DNA from: CAZFDE01 sp964517795
GTDB lineage: Bacteria; Planctomycetota; Phycisphaerae; Sedimentisphaerales; Anaerobacaceae
Direction of reading: 5' to 3'
DNA length: 60,760 bases
Assembly (NCBI GenBank): GCA_964517795.1
Contig: CAZFDE010000009.1
Location: 1-60,760 of the forward strand
The stretch's first letter is position 1. Each line of letters begins with the position of its first letter. The notes under the pieces are model-generated. The model was given only the letters and a program-made list of their open reading frames with translations, had not been told where the DNA came from and made no database searches. This document shows, one piece after another, positions 29,244-37,698 of this stretch. Position numbers and translations under genes: made by a program.

Positions 29244-29272
29244 TATATATCACATGTTCATTTCAATTTCAA
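29244..29272 (-). promoter_or_regulatory. Sigma-70-type promoter of recJ
   Basis: On the minus strand TTGAAA (29272-29267), 17-bp spacer, TATATA (29249-29244), 46 bp before the recJ start codon. Confidence 0.5.
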
Positions 29273-29439
29273 GCCCGTTTTTCAAAGCAACCGGTGTCAC
29301 GCAAAAGAAAACATTGGAGACAATCACCGCCGCGATTAAGGTCCGATATTAAACAGAAGGGTTCAAATCGCTATCCTTTGGAGGTGCAAAACCCTATTTA
29401 TGATGTACGATTGCGCTTTTTTCAATAAGACAGTTCAAT

Positions 29440-29468
29440 TTGCGTTACTATTGGGACGATAATAAAAT
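29440..29468 (+). promoter_or_regulatory. Candidate promoter of the histidine kinase gene
   Basis: TTGCGT (29440-29445), 17-bp spacer, TAAAAT (29463-29468). The same hexamer style is seen upstream of the 911 gene. A nearby TATACT at 29468-29473 has no well-spaced -35. Confidence 0.35.
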
Positions 29469-29525
29469 ATACTTTTAAAAGCGAGTTTTACCAGCAAAAC
29501 CCAAGTAATGAAATAGGGGCGGAAT

Positions 29526-30998
29526 ATGATGGACATAACGCATTTGTCACCCGAATTTGGGCAAACACTGTCAAAGGCGGAAAACTATGTCAAGCGATAT
29601 TTTGCGCAACAAAAAGCGGACCCGGCCACCGGCACAATCGGGATCAACAGCGAGCGTTACATCCTCGTGCGGGCGGCGTCGGCCTCGGTCGATTTCTTCG
29701 AAACGCTCTGTGAGATGTATCAGGAGAACGGCGAAGAAAAAGCCGTTCAATTGACGCGAAGTATATTGTATGACATTTCCCGGACGCTGGGCCGCATGGA
29801 TGCGCGGCATTTTCATCAGATCATGAAACTGGATGACCCGATGGAAAAGCTGCTTTGCGGACCAATCTATTTCGCTCATTGCGGCTGGGCGTATGTCAAT
29901 ATCCTCGATCAAAGCCGTATCGAAGCGACGGAGGATTGTTATATTATTTACGAACATCCGTTCTCTTTCGAAGCGGATGCATGGCTCAAGTCGGGTAAAA
30001 ATCCGGACTGGCCGGTTTGTACAATGAACGCGGGCTATTCGGCCGGCTGGACCGAGGAAAGTATCGGTTTCCCGGTCAGTTCGATCGAGATCACCTGCGT
30101 CGCCAAAGGCGATCCCGCCTGTCGATTCATTATGGGCCATCCCGCCAAACTGAAACGGTATCTCGAAGACTATTTTCATAACCCACAAAAAACGCAAGAC
30201 GCGTTGCGGTACTACGCCAGTAATTTCTTCGAGGCGCAAAAACGCTCTTGCGATGAATTATCAACCAAGGTGCTTGATGTCACCAAAGAGCTGGACGACT
30301 TTGCATATGTCATTTCACATGACTTGAAAGCCCCGGTCCGCCGCATTGAGGTCCTGACGGGTTTCATCACCGAAGACCTGGCCGACAAGATCGACGACGA
30401 GCAGCGCGAGCAGCTCGAGTTACTTTCACAGCAGGCGATGAATTTGAACCAGTTGATCGAAGGCGTCTTGCAGTACTCGCGTATCGGACGGATGCGTGAG
30501 GCGGTCACCACCATCAACCTCAACAGCCTGGTCCATGACTTACTGGAGATGATCGAGATCCCGGATCATATTGCCGTGATCGTGGACAATGAGCTGCCGA
30601 CGATCGACTTCGAACGGCCGCGAATGCAGCAGGTATTCGAGCACCTGATCGATAACGCTATTCGCTTCATGGATAAAGACCAGGGCGAAGTTCATATCGA
30701 AGGTGGTGAAAAAGGCGCCGATTTCTGGGAAATTCGTGTTCGCGATAACGGCCCGGGGATCGAACAAAAGCAGCAGGAGAAAATTTTCGGCATGTTTCAA
30801 ACACTCGCGCCGAAAGACGACAGCGAACACATCGGCGTGGGACTAACCCTGGTCAAAAAGATCGTCGAATTCTACGGCGGGGGTGTTCAGGTCGAATCCG
30901 AACCCGGCCGGGGGACAACATTTATCCTGACGATTCCCAAACGCATCGAAAAGAAAAATCCGTCTCAGAAGGCACCCACTGCTTCGGCAACCGCCTGA
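29526..30998 (+). CDS. Orphan sensor histidine kinase with XylR_N/V4R-type sensor domain
   Basis: A 490-aa soluble kinase with no membrane segment. The N-terminal half resembles the XylR_N plus V4R ligand-binding unit: VRAASASVDFFETL, then a V4R-like region with Cys138, Cys165, Cys191 and Cys199 (CVAKGDPACRF). A short coiled linker (about 235-258) leads to the kinase core: phospho-acceptor His265 in VISHDLKAPVRR, N-box LIDNAIRF (Asn377), DNGPG at 407-411, FGMF at 421-424 and GVGL at 437-440, all intact. V4R domains bind small hydrophobic or aromatic ligands, or tetrapyrrole-related molecules, so the kinase may sense a cytoplasmic small molecule. No response regulator is adjacent; partner and signal are unknown. 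Confidence 0.82.
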   Translation: MMDITHLSPEFGQTLSKAENYVKRYFAQQKADPATGTIGINSERYILVRAASASVDFFETLCEMYQENGEEKAVQLTRSILYDISRTLGRMDARHFHQIMKLDDPMEKLLCGPIYFAHCGWAYVNILDQSRIEATEDCYIIYEHPFSFEADAWLKSGKNPDWPVCTMNAGYSAGWTEESIGFPVSSIEITCVAKGDPACRFIMGHPAKLKRYLEDYFHNPQKTQDALRYYASNFFEAQKRSCDELSTKVLDVTKELDDFAYVISHDLKAPVRRIEVLTGFITEDLADKIDDEQREQLELLSQQAMNLNQLIEGVLQYSRIGRMREAVTTINLNSLVHDLLEMIEIPDHIAVIVDNELPTIDFERPRMQQVFEHLIDNAIRFMDKDQGEVHIEGGEKGADFWEIRVRDNGPGIEQKQQEKIFGMFQTLAPKDDSEHIGVGLTLVKKIVEFYGGGVQVESEPGRGTTFILTIPKRIEKKNPSQKAPTASATA

Positions 30999-31090
30999 AT
31001 CGTATAACTGACTGGTTGAAAAGTAGTTATATTTCTCCACAGCTAAGAATTTCCCTGTATCCAATTCGGCAAACCCCTCATTAAAAAAAG

Positions 31091-31120
31091 TTGACGATCA
31101 GAACCTTCGAGTATTAGAAT
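31091..31120 (+). promoter_or_regulatory. Sigma-70-type promoter of the HtrA gene
   Basis: TTGACG (31091-31096), 18-bp spacer, TAGAAT (31115-31120), about 65 bp before the start codon. No sigma-E-like signature was recognised. Confidence 0.45.
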
Positions 31121-31184
31121 CGTATAGAAGCCGTCGTTTTTCGAACTGTTGTTCTAATTCAACACATTATGGGAGACAAAAACA

Positions 31185-32678
31185 ATGAAACAAAACCGAA
31201 CGTATCGTGTACAACGCTCCATTCTGACGATTTGTTTTTTCCTTGTTCTTTTGCTTTGTGACGTACCGGCTTTATCCGCGAAGTCGGAGAATGTCGAAAC
31301 CGTTCGCAAGATCGGCAAGGCCTTCTCGGAGGTTGCGGCCGATGCCACACCCGCAGTGGTCTGGATCACCACCGAGCAGATCATCACCCGCCAGGTTCCT
31401 CAAGGCTGGCCGTTCGGGGACGATTTTAATCCGTTCGAAGATGACCTGTTCGATTATTTCTTCCGTCGCCGTTCGCCGCGTCAGCGGCAGGACCGCGAAC
31501 CTAAAACGCGAGAATACCGCCAGCGTGCGCAAGGATCGGGTTTTATTGTATCGGCCGACGGGTATATTCTGACCAATAATCATGTGGTCGCCAAGGCCGA
31601 CAAGATCACGGTGAAACTCACAGACGATCGGGAATTCGAGGCCAAGGTAATCGGCACCGATCCGGAATCGGAAGTGGCGGTGGTCAAGATCGAGGACGAG
31701 GGTAACCTGCCCTATATCGAACTGGGCGATTCCGATGCCCTGGAGGTGGGCGAATGGGTTCTTGCGATCGGTAATCCCTTCGGCCTCAGTCACACAGTCA
31801 CGGCCGGGATTGTCAGCGCCAAACAGCGCGGGATCGGGATGACGACCTACGAAGATTACATCCAGACCGACGCGGCCATTAATCCGGGTAATTCGGGCGG
31901 ACCGCTGATCAATCTGGACGGGAAAGTGATCGGGATCAATACGGCGATCATCGGACCGGGCGGCAATATCGGGATCGGCTTTGCCATTCCGATCAACATG
32001 GCCCGAAATATTTACGAACAGATCATCGAAGGCGGAACGGTCGTTCGCGGGTATCTTGGTGTTCTGCCGATGGACCTGACCCCGGAAATGGCTGAATCCA
32101 TGGATATCGAAGATACCCAGGGTGTGGTGATCTCGCAGGTCACCGAGGATTCCGCGGCCGACAAGGCGGGCGTCAAAGTCTATGACGTCGTGATTGAATT
32201 CGACGGTAAACCGGTCGATAAAGCGGCCAGTTTCCGCAGCCAGGTCGCAATGCTCAAACCGGGCACGAAAGTCGAGATGGTCGTTCTGCGTGACGGTAAA
32301 AAGAAAAAATTGACTGTCGAGCTGGACGAGCGGCCGAGCAGTCTGGCCAAAACCAAAGAGGACGACCAAACCGTATCCGAGGAACAGCTCGGCTTAACGG
32401 TCGAAACGCTCACCGATGAGGCGGCCGAGCAATACGGTTACGAAGACAAGCAAGGCGTCCTGATCCAATCGGTGGAACCCGGTTCACTGGCCTCCATGGC
32501 GGGGCTGCGGCCGGGCATGCTGATTATGGAAGTCAACCGTACGAAAGTGAAAAACACCAAGGACTATCACGAAGCGGTGACCGAGGCGATCGAAACCGGT
32601 TCGGTGATGCTGCTTTTGAATAACGGTCGGTACGACCAGATCCTGGTATTGAACGTGCCCAAAGAAGACGAAGATTAA
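31185..32678 (+). CDS. degP: Periplasmic HtrA/DegP-type serine protease with altered triad
   Basis: A 497-aa protein: signal peptide (about 11-32), a Phe/Asp/Arg-rich loop (75-105), trypsin-like domain, then two PDZ domains (about 285-375 and 395-495). Catalytic His133 (NNHVV) and Ser237 (NPGNSGGP) are present. The third triad residue, Asp in the usual PxxDxA motif, is Glu163 here (DPESEVAVV), at exactly the expected distance of 30 residues after the His. HtrA proteins degrade or refold damaged envelope proteins. It may work with reduced activity or mainly as a chaperone; that is inference. Monocistronic, with promoter and terminator visible. Confidence 0.92.
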   Translation: MKQNRTYRVQRSILTICFFLVLLLCDVPALSAKSENVETVRKIGKAFSEVAADATPAVVWITTEQIITRQVPQGWPFGDDFNPFEDDLFDYFFRRRSPRQRQDREPKTREYRQRAQGSGFIVSADGYILTNNHVVAKADKITVKLTDDREFEAKVIGTDPESEVAVVKIEDEGNLPYIELGDSDALEVGEWVLAIGNPFGLSHTVTAGIVSAKQRGIGMTTYEDYIQTDAAINPGNSGGPLINLDGKVIGINTAIIGPGGNIGIGFAIPINMARNIYEQIIEGGTVVRGYLGVLPMDLTPEMAESMDIEDTQGVVISQVTEDSAADKAGVKVYDVVIEFDGKPVDKAASFRSQVAMLKPGTKVEMVVLRDGKKKKLTVELDERPSSLAKTKEDDQTVSEEQLGLTVETLTDEAAEQYGYEDKQGVLIQSVEPGSLASMAGLRPGMLIMEVNRTKVKNTKDYHEAVTEAIETGSVMLLLNNGRYDQILVLNVPKEDED

Positions 32679-32697
32679 TCCCAACCGTAAACATTCC

Positions 32698-32725
32698 AAG
32701 CCCCGTTTAACGACGGGGCTTTTTT
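32698..32725 (+). terminator. Rho-independent terminator of the HtrA gene
   Basis: Stem AAGCCCCGT (32698-32706) and ACGGGGCTT (32713-32721), loop TTAACG, followed by a T run. It begins 20 bp after the stop codon. Confidence 0.9.
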
Positions 32726-32788
32726 GATACACTGGCAAAAAGAAGACCAACGAAAACCAATTGCATAACCGGCAATACCGTCCGGGTT

Positions 32789-34810
32789 TTATTGTCCGCG
32801 CTGCATTCGTTGGATGGTGTATTGTCGCTGCTTTTTCAATTCGTCAAGAAGATCCATATCGTTTCGACTGATGGCGATCTCGATCACGCGGTCGATCGTT
32901 TCGATGACTTTATCGAATTTCTGTTGATCGGCCAAAGACTGAATTAAATGCATCCATGCGCTGATATACTGCGGATCCAGACCGACGGCTTTTTGGTATT
33001 GGCTTTGGGCGGCCTGCGGCTGGTCCTGCGCCATCAGCACATTGCCGAGTAAATAGTAACTCTTGGGATTTCCCGGATCGATCTCAATCGCCCTTTGGTA
33101 TTGCTTTTCGGCCTCTACAAAATTGCCGTTGAATGCATATGCTACGCCAAGATTCATTAGTGTTTCGGCGTCGGTATTAAATTCCAGTGCTTTTTCAAAA
33201 TATGAGATTGCCTTATCGATATCCCCGATTTGCAGCAGCGCGCTGGCATAGCCGTTCAGCAGTTTATAGTCGTCGGGGTGTAATTCGACTGCCTTTTCAA
33301 ATACACGGATTGCCTCATCGATGCGTCCCCAGCCCAGCAAAATCACACCTACCATATTCAGGGCATCGGGATTCTCCGGATCAAGCTGCAGGGCGTTGTT
33401 ATACGATTCAAAGGCCTCTACCAAACGGCCGATTTCAAAGTATGCCTTGGCAAGATTGATGCGGTAATAGATATCATCCGGACGAATCGCGATGGCTGCG
33501 CGAAAATTCTCGATCCCTGCGCGGTAATCCTCGTACTGCTCCGCAAGGATTACACCCAGTCGACTGTGAGCCAGAAAATTATCTTCGGTGACATCCAGGG
33601 CGTGGCCAAAAAGGGTCTTGCCGTTTTTCCAGTAACCCAGTTGACGCCAGGTCAAAATCCCGAACAGAAGAATTACGAGCACGCCGGCACATACTATCGT
33701 TCCCTGAATGAGTTTTTTGCCGGATACGACCATTTCAATCAGCCAGACAATCGCAATAAACAGGCCGATCAGCGGGATATACGTATAACGGTCAGCCCGG
33801 GCCTGCATCCCGACCTGCACGATACCGATGACCGGCAGCAAGGTCACCATATACCAGAGCCAGCCGAAGATCAGAAATCGATATCGCCGACCGAAATAAA
33901 AAACGATCGCTGATACCAGAACAATAAATACAAGACCGATCAGCCCATTGATAATAAGTTGGTCCGGTGATGGATACGGATAAAAAATCGCCAGCTTTGT
34001 CGGCACGATCGTTTTCCAGGCGTAAATCGCATAGGAGCCAAGGGCGTTAAGGGTACGCTCTTTCAGCGGCAGTTTATCAATATCGGAAACCGCACCTGAG
34101 GCTTTTTGGATAACGAATGTTGTCAGACAGGAAGCGGCGGCCATCATGAAAAACGGTATTTTCTCAGCCAGCAGGGTACGAACGTTTTCAGGTTTCAATC
34201 GCTGCAGCGGCCAGTAATCCACAAGCAGCAGCAAAAACGGCATAGTCACCAGCATCGGCTTGGACATCAATGATGCCGCATAAAAAAGGAGACTGAGAAT
34301 ATAAAGCAAAAGGCTTTTTTTTCGGGCCCATGAAGCATAACACATGAATACCAATAGGCCGAAGAATGTGCTGAGCATATCTTTTCGCTCGGCAACCCAT
34401 GCGACCGACTGGACATGCAAAGGGTGCAGCGCGAACAAGGCCGCTGTAAATCCGGAAAGCCAGTGCTTGCCCGTCAGTCGAAACAACAGAAAAAACAATA
34501 AAATCGTATTGGCTAAATGAAAGAGCAGGCTGGTCAGGTGGTGCCCGGATGAATCGAGGCCATACAATTCGCAATCCAGCATATGTGAGAGCCATGTCAG
34601 CGGATGCCAGTTGGCGGAATGATACTGTGTAAATGCCCAATGAACCGATTCGAGTGTCAGGCCATTATAGACCTCGGGATTCTCATACACATAGTGATTG
34701 TCATCGTATTCAATAAAATCGTTATCCAGCACCGGCCAATAAAACACGGCCGTGATCAGCACCAGAGCGACAGCAAACAGCCATTGATATTTCTTTTTTT
34801 CGAATAACAT
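32789..34810 (-). CDS. Polytopic membrane protein with C-terminal TPRs, TMTC-like GT-C glycosyltransferase
   Basis: A 673-aa protein. The first ~385 residues contain about ten membrane helices. The first extracytoplasmic loop holds YDDNHYVYENP (an acidic pair expected in GT-C enzymes), HPLTWLSHMLD and later ALHPLHVQSVAWVAERKD. Residues about 400-640 are tandem TPRs (for example AFESYNNALQLDPENPDAL, AEKQYQRAIEIDPGNPKSY). The layout matches TMTC-type O-mannosyltransferases and related bacterial proteins that use lipid-linked sugars to modify proteins or envelope glycans. Substrate is unknown. Divergent from the glycerol-1-phosphate dehydrogenase gene over 111 bp. Confidence 0.75.
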   Translation of the reverse strand: MLFEKKKYQWLFAVALVLITAVFYWPVLDNDFIEYDDNHYVYENPEVYNGLTLESVHWAFTQYHSANWHPLTWLSHMLDCELYGLDSSGHHLTSLLFHLANTILLFFLLFRLTGKHWLSGFTAALFALHPLHVQSVAWVAERKDMLSTFFGLLVFMCYASWARKKSLLLYILSLLFYAASLMSKPMLVTMPFLLLLVDYWPLQRLKPENVRTLLAEKIPFFMMAAASCLTTFVIQKASGAVSDIDKLPLKERTLNALGSYAIYAWKTIVPTKLAIFYPYPSPDQLIINGLIGLVFIVLVSAIVFYFGRRYRFLIFGWLWYMVTLLPVIGIVQVGMQARADRYTYIPLIGLFIAIVWLIEMVVSGKKLIQGTIVCAGVLVILLFGILTWRQLGYWKNGKTLFGHALDVTEDNFLAHSRLGVILAEQYEDYRAGIENFRAAIAIRPDDIYYRINLAKAYFEIGRLVEAFESYNNALQLDPENPDALNMVGVILLGWGRIDEAIRVFEKAVELHPDDYKLLNGYASALLQIGDIDKAISYFEKALEFNTDAETLMNLGVAYAFNGNFVEAEKQYQRAIEIDPGNPKSYYLLGNVLMAQDQPQAAQSQYQKAVGLDPQYISAWMHLIQSLADQQKFDKVIETIDRVIEIAISRNDMDLLDELKKQRQYTIQRMQRGQ

Positions 34811-34921
34811 ATTCCAGGCATTTTATGCCAAATTGCCATTAGAATAAACCGATTTTTTACTGTATCTTGACACTTGCAGCGAAAAGGACGGTGATTTAAG
34901 ATTGGCACTAAGGAGGTTCGA

Positions 34922-36250
34922 ATGGATATGTATCATTTATTGGGCAATCGATTTGATTGTGAATGCGGAAAAACGCACGACGTCGGTGTTCGACATTTCG
35001 TGTATCAGGCCGGTATCTGCGAAAAAGTCGGCGAAATCATCAGACGCTCGCTGCCCGAATGCCGAACGATCCGTGTTGTGGCCGATAACCGTACGTGGCA
35101 GGTCTGCGGGCAAGACGTTTTTGATCGTCTCAAAGGTAATTTTCAAACAAACGCGATTATTGTCCCGGACCCAAACAGCCATTCACCGGTTTGCGATGAC
35201 CTGACCTGTCAGTGGCTGAAAAATGAATTATCGCCAAACATGCCCGATCTCGTCATCGCCGTCGGCAGCGGGGTGATCAACGATCTGTGCAAATGGTCGT
35301 CGTTCGAATTGGATTTGCCGTATATGGTTATGGCAACCGCGGCCTCGATGAACGGTTATGCCGCGGCCAATATTGCCGGTAAGGTCGAGGGATTAAAGGT
35401 CGTGATCAAAGGCCGTCCGCCGCTGGCGGTACTGGCCGAACCCAGGGTGATCGAGCAAGCCCCGTATGAGATGACCGCGGCTGGATTCGGTGACACCATC
35501 GCCAAGGCCTTCAGTCACGCCGACTGGATGATGAACCATCGACTGCTGAGCGAATATTACTGTCCGTTCTGCAACCGTATGCTCGGCGTTATCGAACCGC
35601 TGTACCTGGTACACCCGAAGGACTTAAAAACGCGGCAGCCCGAATCGGTCAAAGGGCTCTTCGAAGCGCTGTTCTGGACGGGGATTGCCATGACGATGGT
35701 CGGAACCAGCACGCCCGCCAGCGGCGGCGAGCACCTGCTCAGTCATACACTCGATATGAAATCAAGCATTGAGGGCATCGATCACGACCTGCATGGCCGA
35801 CAGGTGGGGGTTGGAACACTGATATCGGCCGTCCTCTTCGACGAAGCCTTAAAAATCGACACACCGCAATTTCATGACATACCCGAATCGGTCGATGTCG
35901 ATTACTGGCGGGATGCCAAGACCATCAAATCCATCAAAAACCAATACGCGCAAAAAAAACAAACGCTGGTCCAATTGACCGAAAAACTGAAAACGCAATC
36001 GCAATGGGATGACTTGCGAAATACACTGCGGCCACTGATAAAAACCCCGCAACAGGTTAAGGATTTATTAATCGCCGCCGGCGCAGGCCGCCGAATCGAC
36101 GATCTTTGTTATACTCCAGACCAATTCAAAGAAGCGGTGCTGCATATGCACGAAATCCGCAGCCGCCCGACCGTCGTTGACCTGGCCTGGCTGACCGGCA
36201 TTCTGCCGAACAGCATTGACGAGATCATTAATCAATGGCTTAAGGATTGA
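34922..36250 (+). CDS. egsA: Glycerol-1-phosphate dehydrogenase homologue (AraM/EgsA family)
   Basis: A 442-aa member of the iron-containing/dehydroquinate-synthase-like dehydrogenases. The NAD-binding segment LVIAVGSGVINDLCKWSSF, YMVMATAASMNGYAA and the metal-site regions AAGFGDTIAKAFSHADW and GGEHLLSHTLD identify the AraM/EgsA group, which reduces DHAP to sn-glycerol-1-phosphate. In Archaea this makes the lipid backbone; bacterial homologues (AraM) supply glycerol-1-phosphate for unusual lipids. The C-terminal ~100 residues extend past the core fold. A perfect AAGGAGG SD lies five bases before the ATG. No lipid synthase gene is nearby, so its role here is open. Confidence 0.82.
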   Translation: MDMYHLLGNRFDCECGKTHDVGVRHFVYQAGICEKVGEIIRRSLPECRTIRVVADNRTWQVCGQDVFDRLKGNFQTNAIIVPDPNSHSPVCDDLTCQWLKNELSPNMPDLVIAVGSGVINDLCKWSSFELDLPYMVMATAASMNGYAAANIAGKVEGLKVVIKGRPPLAVLAEPRVIEQAPYEMTAAGFGDTIAKAFSHADWMMNHRLLSEYYCPFCNRMLGVIEPLYLVHPKDLKTRQPESVKGLFEALFWTGIAMTMVGTSTPASGGEHLLSHTLDMKSSIEGIDHDLHGRQVGVGTLISAVLFDEALKIDTPQFHDIPESVDVDYWRDAKTIKSIKNQYAQKKQTLVQLTEKLKTQSQWDDLRNTLRPLIKTPQQVKDLLIAAGAGRRIDDLCYTPDQFKEAVLHMHEIRSRPTVVDLAWLTGILPNSIDEIINQWLKD

Positions 36251-36329
36251 TCAAACAAAATACATCAACGCCTCGGCGGCCCCGGCAAGTCAACAATCTT
36301 CAAGCACCTTTGAAAAAAGTCGGGGATTC

Positions 36330-36361
36330 TGGCAATTTTAACGTATATGTTAAAATTGCCA
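36330..36361. repeat. Perfect 13-bp inverted repeat after the dehydrogenase gene
   Basis: TGGCAATTTTAAC and GTTAAAATTGCCA flank a 6-nt loop, 79 bp after the dehydrogenase stop. No clear T run follows on either strand, so it may be a weak terminator, a protein-binding site, or a remnant of the island boundary. Confidence 0.7.
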
Positions 36362-36532
36362 ATTTATCCATATCGGATCAACATAGTATCAATGTGGTGC
36401 CGAGACTAAGATGAAATGTATTCTATTTATATATATTGAGTTATGAAGCGTTCCTTTTTAAAATACGGTTCAACAACTTCATCATAAAAGCCAAAATTTA
36501 CAGATAAAAAACGCCGCGGTTTGTGCTACACC

Positions 36533-36562
36533 AAAAAAATTGCCAAAGAAAACGGCAATTTT
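36533..36562 (-). terminator. Rho-independent terminator of the VapBC-like operon
   Basis: Read on the minus strand, a 9-bp stem AAAATTGCC / GGCAATTTT with a 9-nt loop runs into seven T, 43 bp after the vapC stop. It shares its core with the inverted repeat at 36330-36361. Confidence 0.75.
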
Positions 36563-36604
36563 CACATGTATGTTTATTTTATCGGGATACCTGATCACAA
36601 AAAT

Positions 36605-37024
36605 CTAAAGGTTGCTAATACGCTGCCGGGGTCGGACCTTGCCATTTACAGAAACCTCAAAAAGCATTGGATAACGCGCCTGCTCAACATTCCTCACAAT
36701 ATTTGGCCAAGCTCTTATGATCTTCCAGGCAAAATCCTCCCATTTTATATTCATCCAACCAGATACTAAGAAAACAAACATTAATCCATGCTCTTTTAAA
36801 CATTTCCTTTCAACTGCGTTGTGCAGGATTCTGCCGTCCCCGCATAGCGCTACCGGATTATCCCAGGAAGCTACCTCTGGTATCCACTCCGTGTCGGGTA
36901 TTCCCGAATTAAAATAATCACGAGATGCGCGTATCTCGTGATTTCTATCAAACTCATTTAGCATGTAAGCCAAAGAATGTGAAATGTTTTCATCTGCAAA
37001 AAATGTTAGGCGGCGCGAAGGCAT
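36605..37024 (-). CDS. vapC: VapC45-like PIN-domain toxin
   Basis: A 139-aa protein resembling the PIN-like VapC45 family. The N-terminal FFADENIS motif supplies the first acidic residues, then IPDTEWIPEVASW and LCGDGRILHN give further acidic positions expected for a Mg-dependent RNase. The size matches VapC45 (~138 aa). It overlaps the upstream antitoxin gene by 19 bp and has an AAAGG SD five bases before its ATG inside that gene, so the two are translationally coupled. Expected action is RNA cleavage when the antitoxin is lost; the target is unknown. Confidence 0.7.
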   Translation of the reverse strand: MPSRRLTFFADENISHSLAYMLNEFDRNHEIRASRDYFNSGIPDTEWIPEVASWDNPVALCGDGRILHNAVERKCLKEHGLMFVFLVSGWMNIKWEDFAWKIIRAWPNIVRNVEQARYPMLFEVSVNGKVRPRQRISNL

Positions 37025-37674
37025 CCATACCTTTCTTCAAACTTTACCGCCTTTTCAACTGATGTCTCGCTTATATCATATAAATCCGCCACCAATGAGG
37101 CATTTTTTGAATTGGCACAAAACTGTTTAGCGATGACAAAAGTTGTAATACTTGTATTTTCAATAGTGGGTTTTCCAAGGCTTTTTATTGGATCGACTAA
37201 AATGCCATCAGCAATTCTCCATCGCTCTGCCAACTGCGTTGCTCTACTATAATCAATATGACTCAATTTTTCCTTTATATGGACAAAAAACTGCTGGTTT
37301 GAAATAACGTCACTTAATTTTTGCTCACCAAGTTCGTTGGCCGCGTATACAAATATTTTTTTTCCATCTGTATAAATATCACTGCGGGAAAACGGGTGCT
37401 TTGTTGTTAAAATCTTTTGCAGCAATGTATGAGCGCGTCGAACTGTCGGCATTGAAACTTTATACACATCTCTCAATTGACCTGCAACCAAGACATCGAT
37501 TAAATCATAGAAGCTAACCGCAAAGTCATGATCCACAACTTCATAATCAGAATGAAATATCGTTTTGCGTTCTGCACCTTTTATGCGAGGTTTAAACCAC
37601 GATCTCACACGAGAGGGGTGCAATTCCGTTAATCTTGATACTTCCGCCAGCGTATATATACCGTTAATGTCCAT
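37006..37674 (-). CDS. vapB: VapB45-like DUF433 antitoxin
   Basis: A 222-aa protein from ATG 37674. The N terminus (YTLAEVSRLTELHPSRVRSWFK) looks like a MerR-type helix-turn-helix; the C terminus (KSLGKPTIENTSITTFVIAKQF, then LVADLYDISETSVEKAVKFEE) is a DUF433 domain. This two-domain layout matches VapB45, which binds its promoter and its toxin. The AAAGGAG SD is five bases from ATG 37674 and overlaps the GTG at 37680, deciding the start. The region is visibly A+T-richer than its neighbours, suggesting acquisition by transfer. Confidence 0.72.
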   Translation of the reverse strand: MDINGIYTLAEVSRLTELHPSRVRSWFKPRIKGAERKTIFHSDYEVVDHDFAVSFYDLIDVLVAGQLRDVYKVSMPTVRRAHTLLQKILTTKHPFSRSDIYTDGKKIFVYAANELGEQKLSDVISNQQFFVHIKEKLSHIDYSRATQLAERWRIADGILVDPIKSLGKPTIENTSITTFVIAKQFCANSKNASLVADLYDISETSVEKAVKFEERYGCLRAA

Positions 37675-37698
37675 CAACACTCCTTTCTACTCTAGTTT

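Larger units (their letters stand above)
29199..29525. other. Divergent intergenic region between recJ and the histidine kinase gene
   Basis: Holds the recJ promoter and a 14-bp palindrome on the left, and a weaker candidate promoter for the kinase gene on the right (29440-29468). The central stretch 29280-29430 contains nothing I can assign; a GGTTCAAATC sequence at about 29362 resembles a tRNA T-loop but no tRNA folds around it. Confidence 0.5.
36251..36604. other. 354-bp intergenic region with two related inverted repeats
   Basis: Between the dehydrogenase and vapC ends, which converge. It is A+T-rich and holds two hairpins built on the same GGCAATTTT / AAAATTGCC core (annotated separately). 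Nothing else is seen; the plus-strand 82-codon frame from 36521 has no supporting features. Confidence 0.6.

Noticed and set aside
29345..29400. tRNA-like T-loop sequence GGTTCAAATC
   Set aside because: The flanking bases do not pair into a T stem or acceptor stem, and no anticodon arm is found.
31272..32369. 365-codon minus-strand frame opposite the HtrA gene
   Set aside because: Antisense shadow; the plus-strand gene has intact protease and PDZ motifs.
36521..36769. 82-codon plus-strand frame across the vapC terminator
   Set aside because: It crosses a clear minus-strand terminator and the vapC coding end; no support for translation.
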